This document shows positions 12,127-23,827 of a stretch of 64,000 nt of DNA, in pieces. The stretch lies in contig NC_079136.1 of NCBI RefSeq assembly GCF_945859705.1, forward strand, positions 77,810,867 through 77,874,866, read 5' to 3'. Source of the DNA: Episyrphus balteatus. Taxonomy: Eukaryota > Arthropoda > Insecta > Diptera > Syrphidae. The number at the start of each line of letters is the position of its first letter. Position 1 is the stretch's first letter. The translations under genes were made by a program, and so were the position numbers. The notes beneath the pieces are model-generated. The model saw nothing but the letters and a program-made list of their open reading frames with translations. It was not told the origin of the DNA and did no database searches.

Positions 12127-12209
12127 AATAAAAGTTTCGGGATTTCTTAATGAAACTTAGTTAATGATATTATTATAATATTTATCAATTATTGATTTTA
12201 TTAAATAAA
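12127..12209 (+). terminator. Polyadenylation signals of m1
   Basis: AATAAA stands at 12127-12132, five nucleotides after the stop codon, and again at 12204-12209. The second is the more likely signal because the first leaves almost no 3' UTR. I see no Brd, GY or K box in this short UTR. Confidence 0.5.
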
Positions 12210-15200
12210 ATATTGTTTATTTAAAAATTATGAGGAAGCTATTTTTTCAACGCGAAGTCCACTTAAATCAGTCATCAAAAAACAAACATGGAACACTATT
12301 GTTAATACAGAGTTGCATTCTTACAACAATTACAAAAACATAGATATAAGCTTTAAAGACTTCAAGTAAATATAACAATGTGTTTTTTGTTTATCTTTTC
12401 ATTATGACTTTCAAGACTTTTTTTTAACGTTTCAAAACAAACTACTATTAACCCAACCAGGTGTCCATAAAACTTTAAAATGAAACAAACAAACAAATAA
12501 TCTAATGAAGTACACATATTTGTCTCACAAACCTACATAAATACAAACATAGATATATTATACATGAAGCACTAAACAAGTTCTCAACGTATATTACGCC
12601 GCTAAAAGTAACTTGTTTGCAATAATTTAATTTGCAAATAAAGATCAAAGTTTAAACTTTTACCATGGCTATAGGATTAGAAATATTTTCCCACGATTTT
12701 TGTATAGAGGTCCGGATTTTAGATCAAGCTAAAGACATAAATAGACGAAGACAATGCATGTTTGAAAGTAATGTTGAGTTATTTATATCTCGATAAGTTT
12801 TATTTTTGTTTTATTCTAATATATTTTTATAATGCAAATAATCTCATTATATTGTTTTTTAAATGGGCTTTAACCTAAGTTTTAAAAATTCAATTTGTTT
12901 GAATTTGTGTTATAAAATATAAAATTAGGTCATATTAACTTGCTTAGACTTTTTGTATAAAATTATTCAAATTATAAAAAAACAAGTACACTTTCACTTT
13001 TTATTTACGATATTTATGTACATAATGTATGTACTTATTCATAAATATGTTTATATGAACTATATCAAGTCGTGATTTTTAAACATTATTAAATTGTAAT
13101 TTTTAAATCTGAGGAGGTATAGCAATTTTATAAGCAACTACTCAAGAAAACATACAAACCAACATCGGTTCAATAAATCAAAGAACACAATAAATAATAG
13201 AGGGTTTTCTCTATATAAATTCAATAAAGGACAAAGCTTTTTATGAAATTATTGATAAAAATTGATTAAAAAATGCTTATGTATGTATGTCTTTAAAAAA
13301 CTTAACTATCATTTATTCAAATACATAAATGTAAATGTAGGACGACGAACAATCATATTAGTTCTTCGAAATTTCAAACTACTAAAAATATACACGCAAT
13401 AAGCTTTACTTTCAAAATCGACTATCTCATGAATCCTTTGATTAGTAAGATAAAAAAGCGGAGAGCGATTTTTGGTAGCGTGTATTTTTATAAACTTTGA
13501 ACAATGCGCTATACGGTTTTTGATCTCACCACTTGATATATAGCCCAGGCAAATTAGTAAATCAAATCGCATTTTTCGCGCTACAAATTTTTTTTTTCAT
13601 GGAATGTGTTCGGGTGTTTTTCCTCATCATAAAAGTTAATTTGTTGGGATGATAAGACGTCGGGAGCAGCCGCAATCTTGGAAAAGAGGCTGGTTGCGTT
13701 TTTATTTAATAGCTCCATTTGTACTTATTTTAACCAAAAATGACAAAGGACAGACTAATTCACAATAGTATTAAAATAAACGAATAAATTCCGTGAGTAA
13801 ATTAAATTCAATTTTATAGTCGGCAAAAGTCAGGGTTTGTCTCGCAAGATTGGGGCAAAATTACATTTTTTCAAATATCTGACGAACTTTTGATTTGCTT
13901 GGGTAATTCTTCAAGAATGAATTCTATCACTTTTTAATCATCTATAAAATGAGCTCTTAATTGTTTTTGTAGTCATCACATTGCAGGAGCAACCTAACGT
14001 CGAAGTCAAGATATATGATTTTTTAACCAAGCAAATAGGAGATTTCTATACTACACTAGCCTAAAAAATTAAGGGAACAAAAAAAAATAGTAATTTTTTT
14101 TAGTGATTTTCGATAGGCTGTATCTCAGTAAAAAATGATCGCATCATCTTAAATTTAAACGATATTTATCAATAAAATGTTGAAATAAACTCAAAAGAAT
14201 TTGATTTTGCTCATAAAAAAGTTACCAGAAGTAAGTCATTTAGACCTGCAGAAATATGGTGTTTTATTCCATCTCAAAAGTTCAAACCCTCACAACAGAA
14301 AAACTGCTAAATGAATAAGTCTGAAACTTTGCATATTAGTTTCAGGTATATTAAGCTTCAATAATTAAGTCTCAGTTTATTATTATCACCCATAGAAATT
14401 AAATATCGGTACATTTTCTAAAAAACCACAAAAATGCCTATTTTTATAGCTTTTCTAAATTAATCTCAAAAATAAGAAAACATTTTGTTTAACAAAGCAA
14501 ACTTAATTTCTTTGTAGATAATTGAATGAAGTTTTCAAAAGTGTCCTTGAATATTCTCTACAGTGATCCGTTGTTGAGATATTGATAGTCAAAGTCAAAA
14601 GGATGGTTTTAGTTTAGGTCACTATGGTGTATGCGTAATAATTTTCTGTTATTTGTTTTCATATTAAAATTGAGACTGATTGATGGATTTTTTTTTTAAA
14701 CTTGATAGAGATGAATTTAATTTGATATACTTAATGCTGTAAGTAATTTTGACAAACCTACGTTTTTTTCTAAAAAAAATAAGGATGATAAAAATATGGT
14801 ACATATTTCCTTTTTCTTTAATGACTGATCTCTTCCTCTTAATGGTTAAACCAATTTTCGTTAAAATTTAAATGTAGATAGTTTGTATAATAGTAAGGGC
14901 AAATGTTTTTTGGTAATCTTATATAAAGGTACTTTGAGCTACAAGAGCAAGTTCGTGCGAACCAGTCGTGCATTTTATTTTAGTAAAATGTTCTCTTTTT
15001 ACTTGTTCTATAGGACAAGTAATGGCTTCGTGTCAAATATACCAAACATAACGATGATGAAGAAGTTCGATGAAGTGGTTTTCGTCATGCCATCTGTACA
15101 TTGAGCTAGGGCTGTACATTGTGTAATTTCTCACACCCTTTTTTTTATTTTCTTTATATGTCCTTTTTAACGTATATCTTCCATTTAACACTTAAGAGGT

Positions 15201-16325
15201 ATTGCATTTTTCTCGAAAACTGCCCAAATGATTTCGATTAAATTTATTGGGCATAAAAGTATTGTTTATTCTAACAAAACTGCATTTTTTTTTCTCAAAT
15301 TCAGAGAACGGAACTATAGCCTTGCAATTTTTACAAAAATTGACATATTTTTTTAGTTAATAGGTACCAATAGTTATTTAAGATTGGACGGTTGGTAGCA
15401 ACAGCTAGGTAGCGACTAAGCTGGCTGGAGACGGAGAGGCTTGTTGGTTGAAGTCAAAATCCATCCTGGACTGTGAGTACCACCTTAAATAAGTAAGTAA
15501 GGTTATTAACGGTACTAGCCATAGAACCGTTTTCTTGACGACCGATTTCAATGAAAATTTTTGTACAAAATTATTAAAGTTATTTAATGTTAAAACAAAT
15601 TAAAAAATATTTCAACATAATTTTTGGATTAAAAAAAATTTCAAAATTTTTTCTGAAAAATCAATTTTTTAACAATTAATTTCATAGAAACTTTGTTTTA
15701 TGTTTTTATTCTATGTAAATTAATATTTTGTTTTTTATGACATGCATAGGCATCAATTTTTTTTTGAAAATTTTTTTGAAAAAACTGCTTTGACGATTCA
15801 ATTATAAAAACATAATTTCAACCAAGAATGATAGGTTCAAATCTCGAAAAAAATTCAAATTTTTCGTTTTGATACAAAACCATATGTTCACTTTAAATCA
15901 TATCAAAATAAAGGTACAAACAAATATGGCAAACAAAGCTTATTCTGTACAAAAAACTTTTGATACAAGTTTTATAAGAATTTTATTTATTTTTTGATGT
16001 TGTTGAAATAGAACAGAATCCCCCAAAACAAGTGTTGCTATCTCAAAACTATTAAAATTAAATAACACAAGTCTAACGTTCATGTGACAATACGTAGTTG
16101 TCCATTTTGAAACTACTTACAAGACAAAAAAATAAACTTTCATAACAATTTCACTATCTACATGGCCTTACACATTAATGTACTCACAACCAACTACTGA
16201 TACCGAGTTCCACCATGTTTTCTCACTATCATAATTTGTCGTTAAAAAAAAAAATGTCGTAAGTTGAGAAAAAATAATAGTAAACATTATTTTCTCATGC
16301 GTTTATCACTAAAACTGGTAAACTG
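12210..16325. other. AT-rich intergenic DNA with dispersed repeats, m1 to m2
   Basis: No supportable gene. 14620-14638 is a copy of the CACTATGGTGTAT motif, with similarity over about 55 bp to the reversed copy at 8.96 kb. 14.88-15.12 kb belongs to the dispersed family listed separately. 15.5-16.0 kb is low-complexity A/T with phrases (AACGGTAC, AAAACCG) that recur near 46.0 kb. Confidence 0.5.
14883..15115 (+). repeat. Dispersed repeat family A, copy junction
   Basis: This holds the 3' end of one unit (AAGAGCAAGTTCGTGCGAAC then AGTCGTGCATTTTATTT) followed directly by the 5' start of another (ACTTGTTCTATAGGACAAGT, a near palindrome, then an ACGATGATG block). Related material lies at 40.72-41.18 kb, 45.42-46.35 kb (reverse), 50.21-50.25 kb (reverse) and 52.25-52.47 kb. 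The ends and class are unresolved; no coding capacity is seen. Confidence 0.55.
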
Positions 16326-16331
16326 GTATAA

Positions 16332-16589
16332 TGTAAGCATTTACACACTACGTGTGCCGATGACGCACAAGTAACACGTTTAATGTGTAGGTATCAAATG
16401 TCGGATGCCTTCAATACTCTGCAAGTATTTACATCCGGTTGCTATAAAAATTCCCATCGTCTTAGCTATAGGGAATTCCCCCGACAAGTATACAACTATA
16501 TGAAGCAACAGGTTGCAATATCCTACGATCCTACCAACCAAATGAGGTTCAATGACATTAAACATGGACAGGAACAGCTGTATCAATAA
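16332..16589 (+). CDS. Unrecognised open frame, possible exon or dead coding remnant
   Basis: The frame is open from just after a stop at 16329 to TAA at 16587. The first ATG is at 16383, giving 68 residues (MCRYQMSDAFNTLQVF at the start, HGQEQLYQ at the end). Composition is protein-like, with Cys, Tyr, Arg, Gln and His well mixed, and base composition is richer in G and C than the flanks by eye. The stop codon overlaps an AATAAA polyadenylation hexamer. No convincing splice acceptor or promoter precedes it. I recognise no family. It sits about 300 bp from the 3' end of m2, which is transcribed towards it. It could be a terminal exon, an old mobile-element fragment or chance. Confidence 0.3.
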   Translation, partial: CKHLHTTCADDAQVTRLMCRYQMSDAFNTLQVFTSGCYKNSHRLSYREFPRQVYNYMKQQVAISYDPTNQMRFNDIKHGQEQLYQ

Positions 16590-16788
16590 AAACAAACAAG
16601 GATTTCATTTTATATATAAAGTGTAAAATACTTTTACTTATATTTCAAATACATATAATGTAGATTTAACAACTAAAAACATTGGTTTTTCGCTTATCAT
16701 TATTATTTTTCAATAACAATTTGAACTTTTAGCTTAAAAGCTTCTTATTCTTAAACATTAATAAAAAGGTAAAAAAAAAAAAAAAAAT

Positions 16789-16794
16789 ATCACA
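16789..16794 (-). promoter_or_regulatory. K box in m2 3' UTR
   Basis: ATCACA on the plus strand reads TGTGAT on the m2 strand, about 105 nt beyond its stop. No exact Brd or GY box is visible for m2; an AGCTTTT near 16735 differs from AGCTTTA at the last base. Confidence 0.45.
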
Positions 16795-16897
16795 AACATT
16801 ATTGCAAAACAATCAATCATTTAAAAAAAAAAAATAACTAATGAGATCCCTGAGAAACTGGATAGTGTGCCATAAAGACAGTAACGAACAATCCAAA

Positions 16898-17569
16898 CTA
16901 ATATAATAAAGTTCGATTATCCCATTGTCCTTGAGCAGGCTGAAGATGAGAATTACAATTCAATGGTTCCATCAAATCCTCATCCAATTTGGTATGTTCG
17001 GCTGTCCAAAAGAATGTTCCATTTTCTGTACGAATATAGTGAACTGGTACAAAACTATCATCAACAGCTATTTCCTTAGTTACAGGTATCATCTGACAGT
17101 AGTCATTGTATTTTTTAAATTCTCCATGATATTGTTGACAATTGTAGCCATGCGAACAGGAACAAGCTGTAGCTGGTTGTGATTTGGCAACACTGCAATC
17201 TAAAGCATATGGAGTGGCATCACTGAAGGGATCCTCTGCAAAGTATGTCTGTAGAAATTCTTCGTCTTTGGCAACCTTGCGAATGACAGCGGCGTAATCT
17301 TCGTAGGAAGCTGTGGCAGCAGTTTGACCCAATGCCTCCACAATTGTAGGCGTGATGTAAATCAAGTCGGAGGAGGTGTTATTCAAATTAACATTGTTTG
17401 GGTGGGCGATAGATCCGGTGTTGCTGTTTGTGTTCTTTTTTGCAGTACGCAACATGCGTAGGAGTGGTTTGAAGAGCTTATGGAATTTTCCTTTAGCTTT
17501 GCGATTTGGCGCCATAGTTGACATATCCAAAACTTGGTTGGGGGCAAGGTTTTTAACGTCAGTAAACAT
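16898..17569 (-). CDS. E(spl)m2-BFM: E(spl) m2, Bearded-family protein
   Basis: A 223-residue frame with Bearded-family architecture. A basic amphipathic segment (KGKFHKLFKPLLRMLRTAKK) lies at about residues 26-45. The conserved block VPVHYIRTENGTFFWTA starts at residue 174, is nearly the same as VPVHFVRTTNGTFFWTA of m4, and is followed by acidic DEDLMEPL. The C-terminus ends WDNRTLLY, not DRWAQA. I see no NxxNExLE Neuralized-binding motif, so m2 may not act through Neuralized as m4 and m-alpha do. It is longer than m4 (158) and m6 (137), with a central low-similarity stretch. The assignment rests on family plus position between m1 and m3. The ATG at 17569 fits a TATA-initiator pair about 140 bp upstream. 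At least six Su(H) sites, two forming an SPS, lie within 1.2 kb upstream. Confidence 0.83.
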   Translation of the reverse strand: MFTDVKNLAPNQVLDMSTMAPNRKAKGKFHKLFKPLLRMLRTAKKNTNSNTGSIAHPNNVNLNNTSSDLIYITPTIVEALGQTAATASYEDYAAVIRKVAKDEEFLQTYFAEDPFSDATPYALDCSVAKSQPATACSCSHGYNCQQYHGEFKKYNDYCQMIPVTKEIAVDDSFVPVHYIRTENGTFFWTAEHTKLDEDLMEPLNCNSHLQPAQGQWDNRTLLY

Positions 17570-17702
17570 CTTTATTATTATTTTAATTTGTAATATTCAA
17601 TCGAAAAAGTCTTAAGTCTTCGTATATTACGCGATTCACGAGTAGTAAAAATTTTTGAAAACAACAGAACTTGGCGATGTTACTTGGTCGAGGTATAGAT
17701 TC

Positions 17703-17740
17703 AATCTGATGCTGTTACTTTCTTGGTGCACAGTTTTATA
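17703..17740 (-). promoter_or_regulatory. m2 core promoter: TATA box and initiator
   Basis: On the minus strand TATAAAA is at 17740-17734, and an initiator-like TCAGATT follows with its A at about 17707, 33 nt downstream. That gives a 5' UTR of roughly 138 nt and fits the m2 start at 17569. Confidence 0.65.
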
Positions 17741-17904
17741 ACCGAACGTGTTTTGCTTTGGCCGGAAGACCTAACAAACAAGCAAAAGAAGGCAGGTAGA
17801 AGCTGTATAGCATACCTACACACGAAACCGATGAGAAAAAATATCAGACAGAGAGAATGTGAGTGGAAAGAGGAGAGGGAGCACACACAGCATAGTGAAA
17901 AATG

Positions 17905-18189
17905 TGTGGGAACCGTTTTCCGTTTGGTTTCGGATTGCAACAAACATCCTTTTGGGCACCAGTCAGTCAGTCAGTTAGCCAGAGCCAGTCTTTTTATCCC
18001 TGATTTCCAATAAGAAACACAAGGAAACTGGTCACTGGCACGAATCTATTGTATGGGGTAGAACAACGGCATAAAAAGGAATACTCAAAAACCCAGAGGA
18101 AAGTATTGCGCAGCAGCGCACACAGAGAACAGGTGGGTGCTGATGGTTGCTGGTTGCACTATAGGTACGTGGAGCAAAAAGTGTGGGAA
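17905..18189 (+). promoter_or_regulatory. Two single Su(H) sites upstream of m2
   Basis: TGTGGGAA occurs at 17905-17912 and 18182-18189. Both match YGTGRGAA and add to the SPS and the two more distal sites. Confidence 0.5.
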
Positions 18190-18404
18190 TTCCTGTGCAC
18201 GCAGCTAAGAATATTCAGTCTCGGCTCGGTTTCGGTTTCGGTATAACAACGAAAGACATTTTTTCACTCTCTGCTTTGTTGTTAATATACTGCTGGTGAC
18301 CCGATACTTAGATTTCCCGAAGGAAACGTATATCTTGGTGCATGTAAGTGTATTTCCTTTGAGCTCTGAAAACAGACTGTGTGCATGTGCGTATCTATAA
18401 AAAT

Positions 18405-18437
18405 CGTGGGAAGAAGGATTTCTGATGAGTTCCCACG
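18405..18437. promoter_or_regulatory. Su(H) paired site (SPS) of m2
   Basis: CGTGGGAA at 18405-18412 and TTCCCACG at 18430-18437 are head-to-head with exactly 17 bp between them, the SPS architecture by which Notch intracellular domain complexes dimerise on E(spl) promoters. It lies about 700 bp upstream of the m2 TATA box. Confidence 0.85.
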
Positions 18438-18616
18438 CAAGGATCTTATTGTCTTTTTGAGAGAGAGAAGAGATTTTTTGGGATTTGTAATGCTGTTGTT
18501 ATTATTGTTGTTGTTGTTGTTGGTGTGGCAAATGTATTTAAGTAGGACCTTTGCATTCAAGTGGTAATTTTATGTTTTTTGTTATCGATTATTTTTATAT
18601 TTTCTAGAGTTTGAAA

Positions 18617-18749
18617 TTCCCACGGACTTGTAACACCTGATTTTTTGGTCCAAAATATTGTGTCTAACTCGCATTGTTTTTTTTGATAGAAAAAAAAAAA
18701 AACCAAATTGTGATGTTTAAGGGACAGGATTCCCCGTATGCTGTGGGAA
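18617..18749. promoter_or_regulatory. Two distal Su(H) sites of m2
   Basis: TTCCCACG at 18617-18624 and TGTGGGAA at 18742-18749 match the Su(H) consensus on opposite strands but are too far apart to be an SPS. They round off a cluster of six sites in about 850 bp. Confidence 0.5.
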
Positions 18750-18849
18750 GTGCACATGTTGTTTGTTGTAGCATTCGTTATTCTGTGTGTCAGAATTGCA
18801 TAATTGTTTGAAATGTAGTTGTGTGGGGGAAATATTGGTAAATACAAAC

Positions 18850-21800
18850 AGTTTTACAGTAGTATCTAATTAAGTGGACTTTAGAAAGTAAAAGGATTTT
18901 AATGGAACTGTCAGAATTCTGGTTGAATGTGTACAGAGAAAATTATAATTGGCGCTTGCTGAAAACCGTCACTTGTCTCTTTCAAATAAAAAATTACAAA
19001 AGTAGGTAATTATGATAAAATTGTGAGTTGAAAATGATAAACAGGTTTTTAATTGGATTGGAAAAATTCAAATAGGGTTTTATTATATTGATAAGGTTAT
19101 GTTTATTCAAAATTAAATTTTGAAAACCCTTTATCCATGCTTTGAAAATGTTTATCATACAAGAACTATAAGGTAATGAAAACAACTCCAAAAAATATAA
19201 AACTGTCATTAGTCTCGTATATTTGTATAGGGTGTCCCACCTATGAAATAATTTTTGGATTTCAAAAAAATATTCAAAATATTTTTTTTTAACGTTCATT
19301 TTTTATATGAAGTTCATTTTTCTTGAAATTTTATTTTTATGTGTCGATTAATTTTGCAATTTAAATACCATTTCAATTTTCATTATTTTGGAAATTTGTA
19401 TTGCTAGGTATATAAAAAAAACATTTAAAAGACGGCACCGACAATTTTGAACAATTTTTTGTCATGGGTACCTACTTAAAACCTTTCTTAAAGATGTTTT
19501 TGTACTTTTAAAAACATATTTTACGTTTTTTATAAGGTTTTAATCAAACTTATAAAATTAAATCAAAAATATAGCATAAAGCTTTGTACGCAGATCGACC
19601 TTAATTTTAGTTGACATTTTCTATCTCCTCTTTTCTCTACTCTAAATTGTGACAGATGTAAAAGATGCAGTTCGAAACGAAAATTTGATCTTTAAACTGG
19701 AGCTGGGCACAACTCGCCTCAAATTCTTAAATACATTTTAGCTCGGCTTAATTTTTGAGAGAATTTTGTTTGCGTGCTAAAATTTTCTATTCTAAGAAAA
19801 AAATTGTTCTATACTCTGCCAATTACATAAAGGCCCATTTTTTCTTGGTAGCTTTCGGGTGTAACTCCCAAATGGATGACACCCGAGGCGGTTCGCTCCC
19901 CTCGCCCTCCCTCGCTACACCACTGTATCCCACAGTCACCGTTGGTGGACAAGCAAAATAGTTTGTGTGATGGACAAACCAACTTCACTTTTTGAGTGTT
20001 CGATCGACGACAAACTGCGTCACATATCCAATATCAAAGTTAACTATGCTATTTTTATTAGATATATTTAAGAAAGGGTTCAGATATATGTATGTATTTA
20101 TAGATCAGAGTCTTGAAACATGTTTTGGTTTACAGATATGAGATTACAGTGAACAGGCCTATGCATTCAGCTAGAAAAATTACAAATTTATTTTTTTTCA
20201 GATTTTCGAAAAAAATCCAAGGGGGGGTACCCCTAAAAAAATGGAATTTTAAAAAATTTCCTCCAAATTCATCGAGTGATACATCAAAAGATAGGTCTCT
20301 TTAAGCTCTATTCATAACCGAGAGGCAAAAGTTTCAAACTTTTTTTTTTATACTTTTTGAAGCAGACCAAAGTTTTGAAGCAAATTAAAATTTAAAAAAT
20401 TACGAATTTACTTTTTTCAGATTTTCTAAATTAGAAATTTATTTTCTTCAGGTTTTCGAAAAAAAAATTCGAAAATGCATCGAGCGAGATATCAAAAAAA
20501 GGTCTTTCTAAACTTAATTCATAAATTAAACCTAAGAATTTCTTTGAGATGCGGATGTGGTTGCTGAGTTATATTTTATTTATATAAACAGGTTTCCTTG
20601 CTCCATTACTTTCTCGTGGGGCCCTGGAATCTGGTTAGGCCCTCGGGGCACTGCCTCACCTGCCCCAATGGTATGTACGCGAAAAAAAAACAAAAAATAA
20701 TGGGTATTCTTAGAAAAAAGTTATTTTTTTTTTTAATTTCTCTAGAACGGCAAGACTCTTTTTCATTCGGTTTTGTGTTTGAAAGCACACAACAGCATTG
20801 AATTTTGAAAACAAAATTAGTCCTTAATTGTGTGGATCAGAATCAAAACCCATTATATCCACTTTTCAAAAAAAATGACTTAGGTATGAGGTTTTGTTCT
20901 TATTATTCAAATGCATACGTGGGCCAAATTTGAATCCCAAATTGTATTTTATGGCTAAGATATCAGACCACAAAATATGTAGAAAATAGCAAAATCCATA
21001 CATTTTTTGATTTTCTAATTTTGTTTTTCTCGATTTACTCGAAATCTCTGAAAGTGGATAAAATGGGTTTTGATTCTAATCCACACAATTACCTATGTAC
21101 ATAAAAATTTGAAAAAAAATTAGTTCTAAATATTTTTTTCGTAGGTAGTTATTTTCAAAGACTTCATTTTGAAAATTATTTTTTCAAAAAGTATTTTATA
21201 AAACAGGTTTAATTAAAAATAGAGTAAAAGAAAATGTTTTTGGCTTTACAAAAAAAGTATAACACATTAAAGTTGGTGTAACCGTTGATTAAAATTTTTT
21301 TTTCAAAAGTAGGTGAGATATTTTTTTGTAAAAGATATCGGTAAAAATAGTTTACACCACTTTTTCCAAGATGGCGGCGGGGGGCTTTCAACCCCGAAAA
21401 CAAGATTGTGTACTCATATTAACCTCGCCTACACATCAAAATAAAAATTTCTTGTCCTACCCAAAATGCTAGGTTCATTTCATACTATTTTGCCTTACCC
21501 ACATGATTTGCTTCAGCCAATTGGGGGTTAAAAACTAATCAATACCAATGAACATCAACCCAACAGCAAAAAACATTTTGAACGTTATTTTTCTCCGTGT
21601 ATTACTAACATATTTGCTGTGTTCTATTGTGTATAGCCAAAGTTTTATATTTGGCAACTTGCGAGGTAAAAATAGGGTTAAACATTTTTTTAAAGAGGAA
21701 AATAATATTTTCCGATTTTCGGACTAGTCTTTGATCCGATAAAATTATTGACAGCATGATTTATAATGTTGACCTGAAGCCCGTTTTACAGAATATTAAA

Positions 21801-23270
21801 GATATACAACATGTTCCAAACAAAATAAATGGTAAAAGCCAATAGTATGTATAAGTATATGCTCTCAGAAATTTGACTAGTTAAATGCAGTTTTTATGGA
21901 ATTTCTTAAATTTCTCCTTTGAACCAGTATTTTGCTAACCGTGCATATAATACATTATTAAGATTGTGTTTTTTAGTTTGTGCACCATTTTACAATAAAC
22001 TAGTTTACAGTTCGAAGTTTTAATACAATTCAATCAAATGGTTAAATATTAGAGCATCACCAAAATACTAGTTAGCCGGAAATTTGACAAAATTTAGACA
22101 AAAATTTGTTTAGGTAGTCAAAATTTAAAAAAAAACTAATTTTTATAGTTGACACCCTAATTTACTGCCATATATAAATATTTGGACCATGGAAAACAAA
22201 AAGTCTCTTGAGACCTTGAATTTATCGTTTACACCATAAAAGATATTATTTTCTTTCTAGCACTAGAGTAATGTTTTTTTTTTTATCGAAGGCTAAGCCA
22301 CTTTGGTGTCACCGATTAGTACAAAACTTCTTTTTAAAACTCCCATTTTTGTTGATATTTATCAGCTTTTGCACGTTGCGTTGACAGTGAATTAATCAAA
22401 TTATGTATTTCTTCGGAGCATTCTTCAGTCTAGAACACTTTTTAGCTATTTTTTTTTTTCAAGGTATTTTTAATCTCTTTTATTTTCCCAAATATCTACC
22501 TACTCTGTTGAACACGTGCGGCAGTTTTATCCTTGCTTAAATCATTTACCTCCATGATTATCCCAAACCATAACGAATTTTTTCTCATACTTTTGTGTGA
22601 ACACGTGCTACATGAAATACACAGCAGGTTTAAATAACTTACAATGCATACAAAAGGTATCTTTGTTCATAGCCTTTGGTTTGTCCTTTTTACAATAATT
22701 GATCTATTCTAGTTTGGTTCCTTTTTTTAATTGCTGATGTTTCGATGTACATTGTATACATGTAGGTACATTCTCATCTCACAGAAGATGAAATGTTTCA
22801 AAAGGACCTTGTCTGTTTTCTGAATTCAATTGTTTGTTACTTATGTATGCTTGCGACATCTACCTTTTGTACCCATTCCTTGATTGATTGCAATTTTTTT
22901 TCATCCAGTCAAACTTCAATTTTAATTAATTAGCTTAAGTTATTTAAGGCGTTCAGAATAATAATGGATTAAGTTTATCTTAAATTTATTTGACCAAGAT
23001 AAGCTCTGGGCCCCTATCCCAAATCCATTCGAAGTTCTTTCAGAAGCTGATTTTATAGACCCCTATTGTTTTCCTAAGCATCTTTGTCGCGAGTTAGGTA
23101 ATTGATTGATTATTATTTTTTTTTTTTTTTTTGAGGAGCGCGAGCAACATGTACAATGCAATTCCCGGACATATAAAAATACTTCCCACACTAAAATTTT
23201 TTGCAAGTGGATGCTAGCAGTGCTCTGTGGGACAGGATGTGCTTTTAACACTATCACAGAGCTATTGGCA
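18850..23270. other. AT-rich intergenic DNA, m2 to m3 (first part)
   Basis: No supportable gene. 19.86-19.94 and 20.61-20.69 kb are short GC-rich scraps of probable mobile-element origin. 20.2-20.5 kb repeats phrases such as CAGATTTTCGAAAAAAA and TCGAGYGAKAYATCAAAA. A foldback element lies at 20.8-21.1 kb. 21.4-23.2 kb shows nothing I can name. Confidence 0.45.
20825..21091. mobile_element. Small foldback/MITE-like element, 41-bp inverted ends
   Basis: 20825-20865 and 21051-21091 are inverted copies of about 41 bp with few mismatches (left end TAATTGTGTGGATCAGAATC). The 185-bp interior is AT-rich and non-coding. Confidence 0.7.
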
Positions 23271-23274
23271 AAAA

Positions 23275-23820
23275 GTTTTTTTTGGGATAAGAACCAAGGA
23301 CAAAAAAATTCTATAAAAAAAAGTTGGGTGGAAGGGTGTTTTTTCGCGGACAAGAGGGAGGGGTTGAAGGTCAAAAAAATACTGAAAAAATTTGTTTGTC
23401 GTATTGTTTTCAAGGTATTTTTTGATGCTGAATCTAATGGCATAAAAATAAAGTCAATACGATTGCTCTAAGAAAAGTTATTGCCGATTAAAAACAAGGG
23501 TGCTTGTTTTTTGACCTCAACAGGTAAAATATAACAGAAACCTATGTGAAAAAAATGCTACACTGACAAAACTCGGAATGAAGGTTTAAGATAAAGCAAG
23601 GACAAAGGATTCATAAAGTTTTTTTTAAATATTTTTGGTGAAAGGGTGTTTTTTTGGTGGGTTGAGTTGTGTGTATCATAACAGCTGACTTATATTTTGT
23701 TAATTTTTAAAACTTGGTGAAAAAGTTTTTTTTGGTAAAAGAATTAAGAATCCAAAAAGTGTAAAAAATTATCTTGAGTGAAAGGGTGTTTTTTTTTAAG
23801 ATATGACAGTTACATTTTTT
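23275..23820 (+). repeat. Unknown interspersed repeat B, copy 1
   Basis: This stretch shares a series of phrases in the same order with 30.69-31.50 kb: AAAGTTATTGCCGATT, then GTGCTTGTT, then GAAAAAAA with a CTG or CACTGA block, then a CCATAAAGT or TCATAAAGT block, then repeated GAAAGGGTGTTTTT. The last phrase recurs about every 130-300 bp within each copy, so the unit itself has internal repetition. Class unknown; no lasting frame. Confidence 0.6.
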
Positions 23821-23827
23821 TTTTTTT

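Noticed and set aside
23106..23471. 121- and 126-codon overlapping frames at 23.1-23.5 kb
   Set aside because: They lie on opposite strands of repeat B, are low in complexity and have no family similarity.
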